Assembly: GCA_013399895.1 (NCBI GenBank)
Contig: VXBA01005890.1
Coordinates: forward strand, 922,802-986,801
Length of the DNA: 64,000 bases
Direction: 5' to 3'
DNA from: Serilophus lunatus
Taxonomy: Eukaryota > Chordata > Aves > Passeriformes > Eurylaimidae
In this document: positions 24,850 through 38,700 of the stretch, in pieces
Layout: every line of letters begins with the position of its first letter
Position numbering within the stretch: position 1 is the stretch's first letter
Made by a program: the position numbers and the translations under genes
Notes under the pieces: model-generated
Database searches by the model: none
What the model saw: the letters and a program-made list of their open reading frames with translations, nothing else
Told to the model about the DNA's origin: nothing

Positions 24850-25053
24850 TTTTCACAGAGTGAGTGATTTCCCATTGGAATGGGCTTCCCAGGGAAGTGG
24901 TGGAGTCACCATCCCTGGATGTATTTAAGGATAGGTTGGATGATGAACTTGGTGACATGGTTTAGATGTTAGATTGGTGTTGGATAGGTTAAGCTAGGTA
25001 AAGGCTGGACTTGACGATCTCTATGATCTTTTCCAACCTTGTTAATTCTGTGT
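24850..25053 (+). mobile_element. CR1 LINE 3' fragment
   Basis: AGTGATTTCCCATTGGAATGGG, GTCACCATCCCTGGATGT and CTTTTCCAACCTTGTTAATTCTG occur in CR1 3' order. The wording is almost the same as in the copy ending at 10073, so both belong to one subfamily. Confidence 0.92.
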
Positions 25054-25532
25054 GTGTACCTGTATCCTAGTTTTGGATGATACTTAGGTACTGTAGCATG
25101 CTTGATACGGCCAAAAGGAAGAGACTACCTGCATGATACTATTAAAAAAATAATGACAGACCTTCAAAATGTTTCATGTATCATGTTTTACTTAACAGCT
25201 CACATAATTTCCACGCTGACAGGGGCAACCTCTCCACTACCTCTCCCTAATTCTCATAAGTAAAATGGTAGACAGCCTCTGTGCCTACAACTAGGTAATG
25301 GATTTTTCTTATGTCTGCTACATGTTAGAACTCCTGCCATGAAAATGGACAGTCACCATTGTGTACATAAATTGAGCAAATGAGTGAAAGTATTTGGCTT
25401 TTTGCCTTTGCAAATGGAGAAAACAGAGGTCAGCAATCGGTGAAAATTTGTTATTGAAAATTGAAAAAAATTATAATTCTGTAATAAAATGTCTCCAGTT
25501 TTCTTAACAAGGCAGAAATTTTCCATAATTTC

Positions 25533-25570
25533 AATAAAATAAAATAAAATAAAACAAAATAAAATAAAAT
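25533..25570. repeat. (AAAAT)n microsatellite
   Basis: About eight AAAAT units with one AAAAC interruption. Confidence 0.92.
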
Positions 25571-28500
25571 GAAAATAGTGTAGCATTCTCAGTGGATTTG
25601 AAAGAGTCTTCACTATTTATCTGCCTGACTGCTGAAGTTCAAGTGTTTTTTAAAAGTGAGGTATTCTGACATATTCAGACATTAGTCTGACAACACTACA
25701 CCTCTGAATTGTACTTTAAATAAATCCTTACTTTTTTCATTATTTCGTCATGAAAATGTGACTAATGTGAACTATAAAAGCATTTTTTATGTTATAGGCC
25801 AGCTAGGAATGATGAAAATTAAGGGACTACATTTCAGCCTCTATTAATGGATCTGTAATTTTTTTTACCTTACATAAATGCAACAAAATAAACCAGACAG
25901 ATTGACTGATCTGCATAGCATTGAAAAACTTGGGGTTTTGCAATGAGCAGACCTTCCTTAAAGCACATTAGCTATTCTGTTGCCCTGGTCAACATAAAAT
26001 ATAGTCTGGCATATGGGTATAAAAATATGATCATTTTGGATCCTCATGAAGCTCCATCCTCATGGTGAGTTCTGCATTTTTTGCTGAAGATCAACCCAAG
26101 ATTAGATTCCTTCTTTGGTTACTTTAATCCAAATCTACCCTGATGGAAGAGGGAGAAGAATCAGAGTCTTTGAAGAAGGATATTATAGGTCATAAACTGG
26201 GAAAAGACTCCATTGTCAATCTAATTTGTAAGTATGTGGGAAGATACATAAATTCAAAAATTGCTAAGCATTTGCTTTAACTAAGTAAGTGCTTAATTAA
26301 TTTGTGCTTATGGGAAAAAGAACTTACATTTTTCCATATGAAAACACTGTAAAATACTGTCATTTTCATCTGGTTTAAAACAATTCACTTGTATTGACTC
26401 AGAAACTAATTCTCTTTTAGCTGAGGGTCTCAGAGAAAACATCAAATTTTAAATTTTACTTTGTATTTCTTAAGAGCTAAAATATATTTAAATAGTCAAG
26501 AAAAGAAGAGTCTGAACTTGTTAGAACATACTTCCACTTAGTGCAAACAAACAATACTTTAAAATATTCCATTTGTTTTCTAATTGAAAGTGACCCATTC
26601 TATTTTATGTGATGATTCATTTATAGCTTAGCAAAACATACTGGTAAATTTAGATTTTAGTTTGAAATTGAATGGTCTCTACTGCACTGTACATTTAATG
26701 GGCTGCTTTTAACTTTTTTCCTTCCCTTTCTTTTGCAATTCACTTAGAGTTTCTTAAAATACCTATTTAAAATCTTCCCTGCACAAAAAGAAAGTACCCA
26801 AAAGAGTTGGTTATATCTTTAACATCAGGAAACGTATGTAGAAGGAACATAAGAAGTAATAAAATCAGTGTTGATAGTAAAATAAATATAGCACTTTTGC
26901 TTGGGTTAAATGTCAGATGTAAGGAAGTGTTGAGCATCCTTACTTCCTATAGAATCACTCATCCTTCCTCTACTGAGGCTGTTTCCAAAAAGGCTATTAT
27001 TCAGTCTGGGAAAGGATATGGCAACAAAAGACGGTAAAACACTTGAATACATGCATTGTAGACGTTTCTACCATGAGCAAGATTTAATTCACAAAGAGAG
27101 CAAATGCAATATCCAATGAAGAAAACAAACCCACTGATACCCATAATTGTAGTGGGGCTTAATAATGCACTATGCCATGTTTGATTTAAAGTATTAATAT
27201 ATTAAAAGAAGTTTTCTATAGCAGAGTCTTCCTATCAAAGTGGAATGACTCATAAGAATGCTAAATTCAAACCAGATGGGCATAAACATTCACTGAAAAA
27301 AATCAGATATTTAGAGGTCAGTATGGGTCTTCCTAAAAATGAAGACATTGTCTGAGTTACCGAAAAAATGAACTTCAGTGATAACAAAAAACCAAGAGAA
27401 AGTATTAGTGATTTGATTTTAATTATACAAGCCACTGCCAATTTGGAGAACTAACATTTACAAAACTTTACATTGCCGTTTTAATTTGAAAAAGATGGCT
27501 GTAGCAGTCTTTAGACTTCAGACAAACAGCAGCATGGTATCTCCCACACAGGGAGGGAGTATGGGATGGGGGAGTTCAGAAAAGCCACGCTAATATTCTG
27601 AACAATCCCTGCACTTCCCACTGAGGGGTAACCCCGATTATGGATTTATATGGGACGGAAATCTTCTGACCGAGCTCAGAGGCACGATGCCAGCCTTCAC
27701 TTCTCTTTGAATCAGACCACAAAAAGGGAGAAAAAAACCCTCTAGTTCCTGCTATCATTAAAAAAGTTCATACCACCCAACATTGCTCCTGCTCTGTTGT
27801 TAAATGTGCATGTTGTTTTGTTTTTCTTTCCTCATCTCATCCATTGCACTCTACTATTTACAGATTGTCTGGAGGGTGTACTTATTTTAAACTTTTATAC
27901 TCTACCAAAAGAAAAATATGTGGGATCAAAATTAATATTGTTTTTGACTTACGGTGAAATTCCAGTAATGTTTAACTTGGATCACTAGACCTGGGCATTT
28001 TACAGAAAGTAGAAAAGAATATTTTTTGAGCCAAAGTGTGTAATGGGAGTTCCCTACTGTTTTGTTGCTGAGATCTTGGACAACAAGAAAAATGATGAGC
28101 ATATAACTTACTCCTTTTAAAACATGCAGACTAACTAAGTTGAGAAAATAAGGGTATAAACCCATGCCATAATCTATAAAGGCATAGGTTTGTATCCCTG
28201 TTCCCTGATTAATTTTTTTAACTGCTAACATTCAACCCCCTAATAAAAAATGATTGTTCAATAAATACTACTGTCAATGATTTGATATTGCAAACCATAA
28301 TCTCTTGGGGCACAAGTCAGCAAAAGATATGTGTGGCTTCCATCATGCAGAAGCCCACACAATGCCATAGAAACTTATTTTTCTGGGCTTCTGAGGCCTC
28401 CTCCAGTAGGACCATAATTTTATCTTGCAAAAAAATTGCTTGTATGTGTTACTGCCATTAGCAGCATTCTAAGACTAAAAGTAAGGGGTGAAACTTGGCT

Positions 28501-31500
28501 CCCAGCACTGTCACTCAAAGGTTTGCTAGTGGGGTTAGGAAAGCAAGTATTATCTGCAGCGTGCAATGTGATGCTTTGCAGGGCAAGCTCCAGAGCTGTC
28601 ATTACAATATCCTGAAGGCTACATAATGCAAATATTACACATCTTCTCTTTGGTGGCTCTGTATGATTGATGCTTTGTCTTGCCGTAACTAAAAACATTG
28701 CTCAGCAATCAGACTCCTTTACCAGACATTGCTGCACGCATTTAATTAGGGAGCTCAGCTTTGAAATGCTTTGGGTCCCAGCAGATTGCATGCATAACTG
28801 TCACAAGTAGGATAATTGCAGCATTCATTCTTAAAAAATACTTTAATATTTCAAGATCTTTCACTTTCTAAGACACTGAGTACTGTTTGCATTCTCTTGT
28901 TGCAAAATTAAGGGAGGCAGTCCTTGTTCCTCAACCTACACCACTACTATTACCCATTTTTTTCCTAAGACTTGCTTTATCTTCATGCTGCTTAGAGCTG
29001 AACACCATTATCCATTAATATTATTTCTATGGTTTAGAACAATTATTGGCAAATGCTTTGCTAGCCTCCAGCCCAAAATTCCCTCTTCACATTCTCAGGT
29101 CCAAACCACCAAAACCTCTTCCTGCTAAAGGGTATAAACTGTCAAAAAGACAACAAAGTGCCCCCACTCTGAGAAACCATAGTGCTAAATGGAACCATAG
29201 GACCCTTAGTACTTCCAAAAAATCAAGCAGCTCACACTCAGTCACTGTATCCCATTGTTGGTAACTGGTCTAGCACAAGGAGGCTACTTACACACATAAA
29301 CATTTGTATATGTATCTGTACACATTATATACGTTCTTCTGCAATGAACACTTCTTCAGCATCCTCATAGATACTTCTTTGAAAGAGCCCAGAGGTATTT
29401 TTTAAAAAAAACACAGGATAATCCAGGTCAGGCATCACTGAAAGTCTGTATTCTAAGGCCCAGATGCCTAAAGCCACATGTGATGGCTTAAAAAATTTGG
29501 ACTTGCCTCTCTCTGAAGGGCAAGCAGGTAAGAGTTCAAGTACAAGGAAGAAGCCGAATGGGCAAAGAAAGGACTGAGACGATGGGGCAAGGACCCAGTG
29601 TTATGGCCAGAAAGAAAAGGTAACAACAGTGATGGTTGGGGGGAAAACACTGAAAACTTCTGGACAAAGGGAGAATCATGCTTGAGATGAACCTCAGAGT
29701 GAGTCTGCTCACCAGGTGTTACAGGGAGTTCGCACAGCACAATGAGAAGTTTCCAGTGCATGCAGGGACTAACGGCTATGGGAAAGTCTGCTGTATCATG
29801 AAATCCCAAGCCATGGAAAAAGGCTGGAAGAGCACTACCCATTCACCAGGAACTATTTCCTCTATTGTTCTCTGCAGAGAGGACAGAGGACCTCCCTGGA
29901 GGGCATTCAGACAAGTACTGTGAGCTGGAAGTTAAGGAACATTTTGTACTATTTGGCATACCTGGGCATTGCCAAGGATGTAACATAATCATTGCCTCTC
30001 ATGAGAATCCAAGCACATAAAGCATCTTCTCTAAGGCATCCTAAAACCAAATGGAGTTAATCACAGTAAAGCTGATCATAACAACATTTAAAAGCCTGAA
30101 GGTGAGAGAAGAGCATGATAGAGAAGAGATGTCAAAGCCAGCTCACCACAGCCTGCCCTAGGAAGACTGTCAGAAGAGGCCAAGCACAGGTTCTGACAGA
30201 CTGAAAAAACAAAGTACAACCTTCAAGGAGGTAGACTTTTGTGTCCCCAAAGTTGCCAGCAGGTCATGGGAGCAGTTGGAAAGATGCAAACCTCAGCAGT
30301 CAGATACAGCAAAGGAGTAATGAGATCACTGCACATCGAGGATCTGCCAGGGGGCTGCTGGGGTGAGGCAGGGGCAGGGAGCAAACTCATCCTTTCTACT
30401 TCCTGAAATCACACAACAAAACAAATACTGACAAAAGAAAAATGTATAAAGCTGGCAGAAAAAAGAAGGTTGTGGGAGGGAGGAGTCATGAAGAAATCAG
30501 TTTGTAGAAGCCTTGCAGGTCAGCCAGGCTGGCAGCATCTTCATAAATATTGTCCTTACTGCTGAAAGAGTTTAGTTTTATAAGCATAGGATTCTCTCAT
30601 GTGGTTACTAAGCGTTAAGCAAAGACATTGTGGCTCAGCACTGCCCTATTTTTATTGTGCTTTCTTGAACATCCTGGGGTTGCACAGCCCCAGCAAGCAC
30701 AGCAGCACTGGTGTCTGCGAACATTCCTCTTGCCCACCAGTGAAGGAGACCAAGGATGGGCAGCCTTGGGTCACAGAAATCCCTCAGAAAGGGGTATTTA
30801 AGGAAGAATTGTGAGGCTAGGTCACTGAGTGGAAGACACTGGTAGGAGAAATGGGCAGGAAAAGGTGCTGGGGAGCCACAGAGCCCCACTGAGCTGTGGT
30901 AACTCGCGTGCAACATGGGCAGCTGCTGCTGTTCCATCCCCCTGCTCATGGACCAGGTCCTCCACAGGGGTACAGCTCTCCTGCCTAATACCAGTTGTCC
31001 TCATTTCTCTTCACCATCATCCTCATTTTCCCAAACCTCAGGAACATCACTGCAAAAGGGAAGGTAGGCAGAGGTGAAAGGCCAGCAAAAGCAGAGCATC
31101 CTCAAAGGACAATGGGGACAAAGCCTGTGCAACGAGTGTTGGCTCTGAGACAAGCTGAGAAGAGAGAACATGTGCTCCATCTGAAATTGAAGGGAAAATA
31201 ATGAGAGTAGGCCATTCATCTTTCTTAAGTACCTGTCTGGTTTCACTTTCTAGTTTTTCTGCCACCATTTTTGAGCTACAACTTATAGGATTTTTCCAAT
31301 CCAAGCAAAACGAGCAAACCAAACATAACAGCCCTGTGGGATTAATGGGATGGGTGAGGGGGAGAGGCAGGTTTGTGAGAAGGGAATAGCGAGATTGCAA
31401 GTGCAATGCTGTTATCTATGTTTTTGTTATGTTCATATCTGGAGAGCTCCAGGTGATACAGCCTCCTTCATGGTGCATCCCTGGCCCCACTGAAGCCAGT

Positions 31501-32145
31501 GGTAGGCTGTCAAGTAGCCCAAGGTTTCACCCCGGCAGCTGAATATCAGTACATTTTGTAAAACCAGACTTGGATAAGGTTCAATAAGTGCTTTTGAGTG
31601 ATTTCAGATTTTTTTTTCTCTGTTCTAGGAAAGTGATTTGCTTTCTGAAAAATGCCTGGACAAGTTTCACACCCTCTTTNTATACTGTTATTCTACAGAT
31701 GGAAAAGAGCCATTAAGTCACCCATCACTCCCTTCCAGCACAGGACTGTTCTCCAGCAAACATTAGTTATAGTCTTGTTTATACTAGCTTCACATGCTCC
31801 AAACAATGATGTAATGACGTTTCTGCCATTTCCCCAGGGAGAGCAGTCAGCAAGTTCATATTGCTGACCTGCAGGAAGGCTTCTCCTCATTTTCTTTAGC
31901 CTGTATCTTCCCTTTTCATATATGTCTTTCAGTTTTACACTCTAATATCAATTTATATCATGAGTTGTTTATTTTGATTCTGCCTATCACCATAGTCCTC
32001 CTTGCTTCATGGTGTACAGACCTTCTCAAACAGTGTATGCTCCTAGTATGGCCCACTGTGTCCCACCCACTGTGTACCCCCAACTACATGAATGAGCATC
32101 TCTTTCCCTCAGGCTGTTCCTGTTCTGGTGCTCTTTATACGGTAC
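25571..32145. other. Gene-free intergenic sequence
   Basis: 6.6 kb of AT-rich sequence with one unresolved base at 31680. The frames at 29.5-29.8 kb and 31.0-31.4 kb lack family motifs and splice support. Nothing else recognised. Confidence 0.55.
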
Positions 32146-32640
32146 TGTCTCAGTTTGAGACATGTGGAGGGTTGGAAACAGCAGGCATAAGTCTTCTCAC
32201 GTAGATTGGATACTCCTGATTTCTCCAATACAGAGGAAAACATCAAATGCACCTGAATGTAAGTGAAAAAGTAACTCTTTACCAAGAAGAATGTTAATAA
32301 TTGATAAAGCTGTGTTAAACCAACCGACGAGGAGAAACATTCCAAGCCCCACCCACCAGACCACACCAAGATGGTGGCCTGCCTCCCTCAGGAGTACAAC
32401 ACACACACGGCTACAGAACAGAGGTAAGGTGGCCACCCTTCCACGTGGCTTACCTTCTCCACATCCAGAAAACCTGTCAGGAACGGTTGGAGAGTCGGCG
32501 CTGGCAGGAAACGGTGAATAGCTGGGTCTTGATACCAGCAAATGCTGGAGGGAGGTTATGGTGCCGGCACCAGCAGCTGGATCAGGGCTGTGGCCCCCTC
32601 AGGCAACTGGAAGAACCTGCAAGACACCCGCTGAATCCAG
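32146..32640 (+). mobile_element. Possible endogenous-retrovirus-derived segment (weak)
   Basis: A GC-richer patch starts with a 7-bp stem palindrome (TGTCTCA-GTT-TGAGACA) and includes CTCGGCGCTGG-type sequence and CCAGCAGCTGGATCAGGGC. It reads like an LTR-leader segment of a bird retroelement, but I cannot place LTR ends or a target duplication. Treat it as unassigned if no repeat match is found. Confidence 0.25.
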
Positions 32641-35600
32641 CAACAAGATTTGGTTGTGGAAATTTCAGTGTTCATTGGTCAAAGTGCTGTTCACAGTCCA
32701 GATCTATCAAGTGGTGCTGAAAGCACTGAGTGGTGGGGGAAATCCTGAATCTCAGAGTTATATTCGCTCACGTTCTGGTGGGAATGCCTCCGGTACCTCT
32801 CCTGGGGCAGGGAGTTTTGAATGATGTCTGCCTGTCACTTCGGGAAGCTTCAGAAGTCTTTGACCCCTTCTAAGATGTTCCAGCTGTCTCATATCAGTGC
32901 AGCTGAGCCCATTATGGCCCATTATGGCTGATCCACAAGAGATGAATACCTTCAGGCTAGGTGTGAATGTTTCACAGAGTTATCACAGCTAAGTCATCTG
33001 TGTGAGGAAAAGGAAACACTACCCTACTCTGCCAGATTTGCCTCTTTCCTTATTCTCTTTGACACCTAGTTTGTAGCCTGAGGTGGTGGATGTGGACACC
33101 TTCAGCATCTGGCCTGGGTGGCCACTCTGCACCCTGTTTGCAAAGCACATTGTTGACTGAGCCATTAGCACCAATAGTCCAGACTCTTACAGCACCTAGG
33201 CAGTCATTGGAGGTGGTTGAATGTTTGTGTCATTAATCAACAGCATTTCAGTCTCTTTAAAGAAGGCAAAACATCAAAAAGACATATTTAGAGAAAAGAG
33301 AAAAGGTGGGTACCAGAATGGGTGGATACCAGGATTTTTGTGTAATCCAGGACAGATACTTTCTGTTAATCCTTAGCCTGCAGTACAAAAGCAACATTGC
33401 AGGTTCAATCATACAAGGAAAACCTACTTTCTGTATTCATGTGCATGCTCCTTCTTGAAACACAAACCCAAATTGTAAAAAGACCTTTGTCAGCAAAAGG
33501 CACAAGAGATTCACACTTTATTTACTGCCAGCTACCTCCACAAAATATCCTCATTATAGTCCTCTTTTCTGTACTTCCACAGCCATGAAATGTGCTTTGG
33601 ACTCTGTCCCATAGAGTTACCAGGGGTTTTCCAACTCACTTCAGCTTTTACATTTTAAAAATAAAAAAGCAAGTTGTCTTGTAATTGTTTTTTCTACTTT
33701 CTGTAACAATCAGTGCACTGGGAAGCAAATGTGCCTTATAAAACATGGTATAATATAATTATTATATTATGTATCGTTCTCATATTATAGAATATAGCTG
33801 TCTTCATTTATGTTACAGAAAACAGCATATTGCATATGTTCATACAAGAAAAACAGAAAAAAACATAGTTTTCTTTCTGTTTCAAAATAAAGAGATCCCC
33901 CGTTCACTAGCATCGTTTATAGAAGAAAATAACACAAAGCCAAAGCCAGCAAATTGAAAATACAGGAAAATCAAGAGAAAATCTAGCCCAATAACCACAA
34001 GTGGAAGGGATCATCTTGTCAGTTGAGAAGAAACATGAGGAATATGAATACCAGTTTTTTCCCTAAACCCTGAATGCATCGTGCTTTAATTTTCTACCCC
34101 TACACATGTCCTGCTCCGCAAACTTCCCACATACTTTCACTCCGTTTCAAAGTGGAGTTTGTCTCTGAAATGGCACTGTAAACATTTCATTGTGGGGTCT
34201 CATGTTTGATGTCTGTCAGTGATTTTCAAACCAAAACTGCTCAGCTAACAAGTAAAATCCAGATTTCTTTTTTGTTTATTTCTCAGCTTTGTAGTCTATG
34301 GTATGAAAAGCAAATTCAGTGCTTTCCTATTCATGTATTAACCACAATAAAAAATAGCATTTGGGGGAGAACACATCGACAGAGGAAAAGCTAGATTAGG
34401 ATTGAGTGGGTTTGCCCTCCTGCTGCCATAGCTCAGAAGGGCAAACTCAGACAGTTGTTTGCAGTCCTTTTCGTTGAGCTTCTCAATTATGGAGCTTTGT
34501 TGGAAAAGCGGTGGTTTTCAGCCCTCTCTAATCCACTTTCCTGCAAAATCTACCAGGTTAGTTTAGATGGCTTAAATTGAATATGCCCTGCTGCTATTGC
34601 CTAAAGTAGATTAGTAACCGAGAGACCTAGAAATCATCACCCTGCAGTTTTAGCCTTCAGCATGCCAGAATGCAATACCCAGCCAGAGGGCCTATTTTCA
34701 CTTGCCTCCTTTTCTGTATAACATCACTGTTCTCCATGTGGCCATTTCCAGAGCTTTAATGAATATTCCAAGCTTCAGTGACCACAACAGATTTGGTGAA
34801 GAATCAGGATACCAATTCCAAAAAGAAGTGGGCATCTAGTGAAGAGCTACAATGCTGCAGAAGATGTATAAACAAATTAGTGACATTTTCCAGCATAACA
34901 ATACCCTTATCCAGACTGCCAAGGTCATACAGTGCTAATTGGCATCTTGACTCCTTCTCTTCAAGGCAAACAATTTTTCTGAATGGAGGGAGGAAAGGGA
35001 GAAGAGAATTCATGGTGTGGAGAAAATAGGAGGTAATGGTACAGAAACAACGGGCCCAGAGAGCCCTTCTGCAAAGGCTTCATACTGGATTTTTCCTAAA
35101 GTTGTTTGCAAGGCAGAAAGGCTTGTGTTAGTTCCAGCTCAGCCACTAAATCATTTGCTCCTGTGAACCCATTTTAAACACATACTTGCATATATGACAA
35201 GATGAAGTCCCAAACCTGCAAGTACTAGTCACTATATAAAATAAAGTGCATTTCCAAACATTATCGGGTCAGGACATAAGATGGACATGGGCTTGTGCTG
35301 AGGTACTTTGCTGAAGTAGGGAACAATAGCACTGCAATTAATACCATTTGCTGATGAAACATTGTATAATGTGATGCAGAAATTAAAGATGAGATAGGAA
35401 CTGAAAAACTTACCTAATAAGGAGTTTTGCTATTTGTATTAAGGTAGATGCTTCCACCTAGTGACTTATAGCAGTAGCTTATAAATTTTCACTTTAGAAG
35501 GCTGGATGGCAGATGCAGCAGAAAGTGAAATTATAGAAAAACATCATTCATCATCTGTAGTCAAGGAGAGACACAGAAACTTACCTTACAAAGGGGGTCT

Positions 35601-36554
35601 ATATATTCAGGCATCAGCAATACTCAGGGTACCCCTTCACAGACAATGCTTGCCCAGTGCACGCACTCTGATTCACCTCTGGATAAACAGCCACTCCACT
35701 GTATCTGGCTGTGCTACTGATAATCCTGACCCTTCCAAGGCAACATATGTCAGGGCAGGAAGGAAAACTCCTGGTGAGAGGAGGTGTTTCTGACATCCTA
35801 GCAGTAGGAAAGTCACCAGAATGGTCCATCAAAGATATTGCCAAACTTTTCCTTCAGTTTAAAAAATGTGAGATCTTTAGTTTTTTGTGTTCCTTAGTAG
35901 TGCAGATGCGCATGTGCTTGGTCTGGCCTGCCAGTATGTTTTAGCAGCAGCCTCAGAGCCCATCCTTCTCTACACTATTTTAGTCCTCTCAGACTGCAAA
36001 GATTTTATACATACCTGAATGTGCAAAAGTTACTGACTTAAGCCCTTACAACAACACTCGACAAAATACATAAGCTCAAAAAAGAAAGAGATGGGCTCAA
36101 TGTTAAGCTTCAAAATCACAGACTTCAGAGGACATCCACAGGATTTGGTGCCTAATGACTCTTTACAATAAATAGGGAGCAATAAATGTTTCTGCAAAAG
36201 ACTCAAGAACACTGAATGGGCAGCCGTCTAAAATCGGCCTCATCCACTTAAAAGATGCATTCTGAATCTTGTTCCTCTCTGGAAATGCCACATCCAGGCC
36301 TAACAGGAGATGTCTGCTCACAACAAATACTCAGAGAATCTCTCTAGTAGGTTAGATGCTACTTACATCCTTCCTCTCAAAATCTCAAAAGTCTTTTCTT
36401 CTCAGATACTGCCAGAGGAGAAGCCTCACTAGTGCAACAGTTTCAAGCTGATGCAAGGCACAAATTCTGCTTGCAAGGAGCCAGGCCCTTCCATCCTGTT
36501 ACCCTGTGGCTTCAGATACCAGGTTATGGGTTCTCTTGGTTGGGAAGGGAGTTT

Positions 36555-36575
36555 GAGAGAGAGAGAGAGAGAGAG
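36555..36575. repeat. (GA)n microsatellite
   Basis: About ten GA dinucleotides followed by GGAAAC. Confidence 0.93.
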
Positions 36576-38684
36576 GAAACTTTAGGAGAAAAATATTGGG
36601 CATCTTTATGCTAAAGGTCTAATCTAAGTAACTTACCCAAAGCTTTCACTGTAGTGAGTGGACAGAAGCAGCTAGAGGACAGCAGATTAGTATATACAAA
36701 AGCAGTCAACAAAAAATAAGACTATATCCCCTGAGCTGTCCCTGATTTCCTCCATTGATGGAAAAGGACGCTAAGGATAACCAGCTCTGATTAAAATCTC
36801 TAACATAAAGAACCTAAAGCTGCAGTAAATGCATGCTGCTCTGATTTCCCAACAGGAATGTGGGAACAACAGGGATGTGTTATCAGTCTGCAACAGTTTT
36901 GGACATGACCAGAGACACAATTAGAGGTACCAAACGGACAGGAGAACCCAACAGAGAGGAGTAGAGGAAGCTTTGTGGTCAGCTAGTGGGTCTTTTCCCT
37001 TCACAGCTTCAAAGTTGGGACCCCCCCTTTCTATACATTTCCTCCTCTGTGTTCCTGGTTTCCATCAAACTTCACTTTTCTTTGTCTCTGGCTTTACTCT
37101 GTGTGGTCATTAATGACTGATTTGTAAGGCAGTAAGCTATCTACCATGAGCAGTTAAATACCAACCTTTTCTTGAATCCCATCATTTACCCTTTGGAAGC
37201 AAGTATTTGTGTGTTTAGCTGACTTGGGACTTGAGCCACCAAATGCATGGCACTCAAAGTAGAACTCAACGACCTCAGCTTCCCTGGGCAAGAAATCAAG
37301 AGACAGTGGCAAGAAAAAACACTTGAACGTTGTTAAAATAGAAAATAATTAAAGCTCAAAGTTAGTGGTGTGCCCAAAAGTATGACAGTTTTGAAGAAAC
37401 GGATTTACTCAATTTGGTAGATACTGTGTAATCTGTACATAGCTTCCCATCTCATGAAATCATGTAATAAAGCTAATTCCCTTGTTAAAAGGCTTGGTGC
37501 ACTCCCATAATTTTAAAGGGTTCCTATTTTCTTGTTGTGTAGCAATGTTAATAGTTTTGCTAGCGTGTTCTCTCTCATTTATGCTTTGCTGAACTGACAT
37601 ATATATATTAATCTTTTTCTGGTTAATGAACTCTTGTATCTTAAGACATGGCTCTAGCTGAGGTAAGAAAGGAGGAAAAGCACGTTATCATCTGGCAACT
37701 TCTAGCTATTTCATGAAAAGGAATTGTTAATTGTAGTCCAATAATACTGTCGAGGCATCTCGAAATGTAAACAACCCAAACACATCACCAAGAGAACTTG
37801 TCAAAATGGTGTATCATTAAAACTGATAACTTTTATTACAGCAGGGAAACATATGAAACAACTCTTTTCTGTCAACTGCGTAGGTGAACAAGAGCTGTGG
37901 TCATCATGTCCTCATCACCTTTAAAGGTCATCACCTTTAATAATCACAAGCTTCTGAGCTACTTGCCATTTGCTAAACCAAGCAGGACTCTGTTGTTCGT
38001 CCCTTTAAAAGTACTTCAAGTCATTGAATCAATTCCTGAGGAAAACTTAAAGTACTTCTTCAAAGCTTTTGTTCCAGATTTATACTGTATTCTAATTTTA
38101 TCTACATTTTATCTAATTTTATTCCACATTTTATCTACTGAAATCTCTGTATTTTATTAAAGTAAAATATTTGGATTTAAAACATTTGAATGTTTAAGTT
38201 ACTACTACCATGTGGGCATACACACATACATGCACTCACACATATATAGACATACATATGTTAAGCTTTATTTTTTTATTCTCTAATCTATAAAAGCATC
38301 ATATAATTTATTGAAGTGCAGAGGATCTATTTTCTCTTCCCTTCTTCTGACAGTTTCTCTCTCGCCCACATGGTTTATATGAATGATATTTATAACAGGG
38401 CTGTTTTGATCTGATAGAGCCTCAGTGAATTTACTGCTGTTTCTGTCCTACTGTAACTGTACCTGACAAGAACCAGAAGAATCCACAGTTTTATTTTGGG
38501 CTTTATAGGTTTTTCCTCACTCCCTTTTCTCATTCCTAGATGGGGTCGGCAGCCAAAGGCAACCCGCACATTCTGCAACAACAGATAGCTGTTAGGCTGC
38601 AGGAACTGTAGGATGAGATGAATTGCTCCTTTGATCAAAACCAGGGTCAATTTCCCCTGGCTAATAATTGGTTTGTCAAGAGGG

Positions 38685-38700
38685 AAAAAAAAAAAAAAAA
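38685..38700. repeat. Poly(A) run, 16 bases
   Basis: A homopolymer followed by GAAGAAAAAAAGG, within unassigned AT-rich sequence. Confidence 0.93.
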
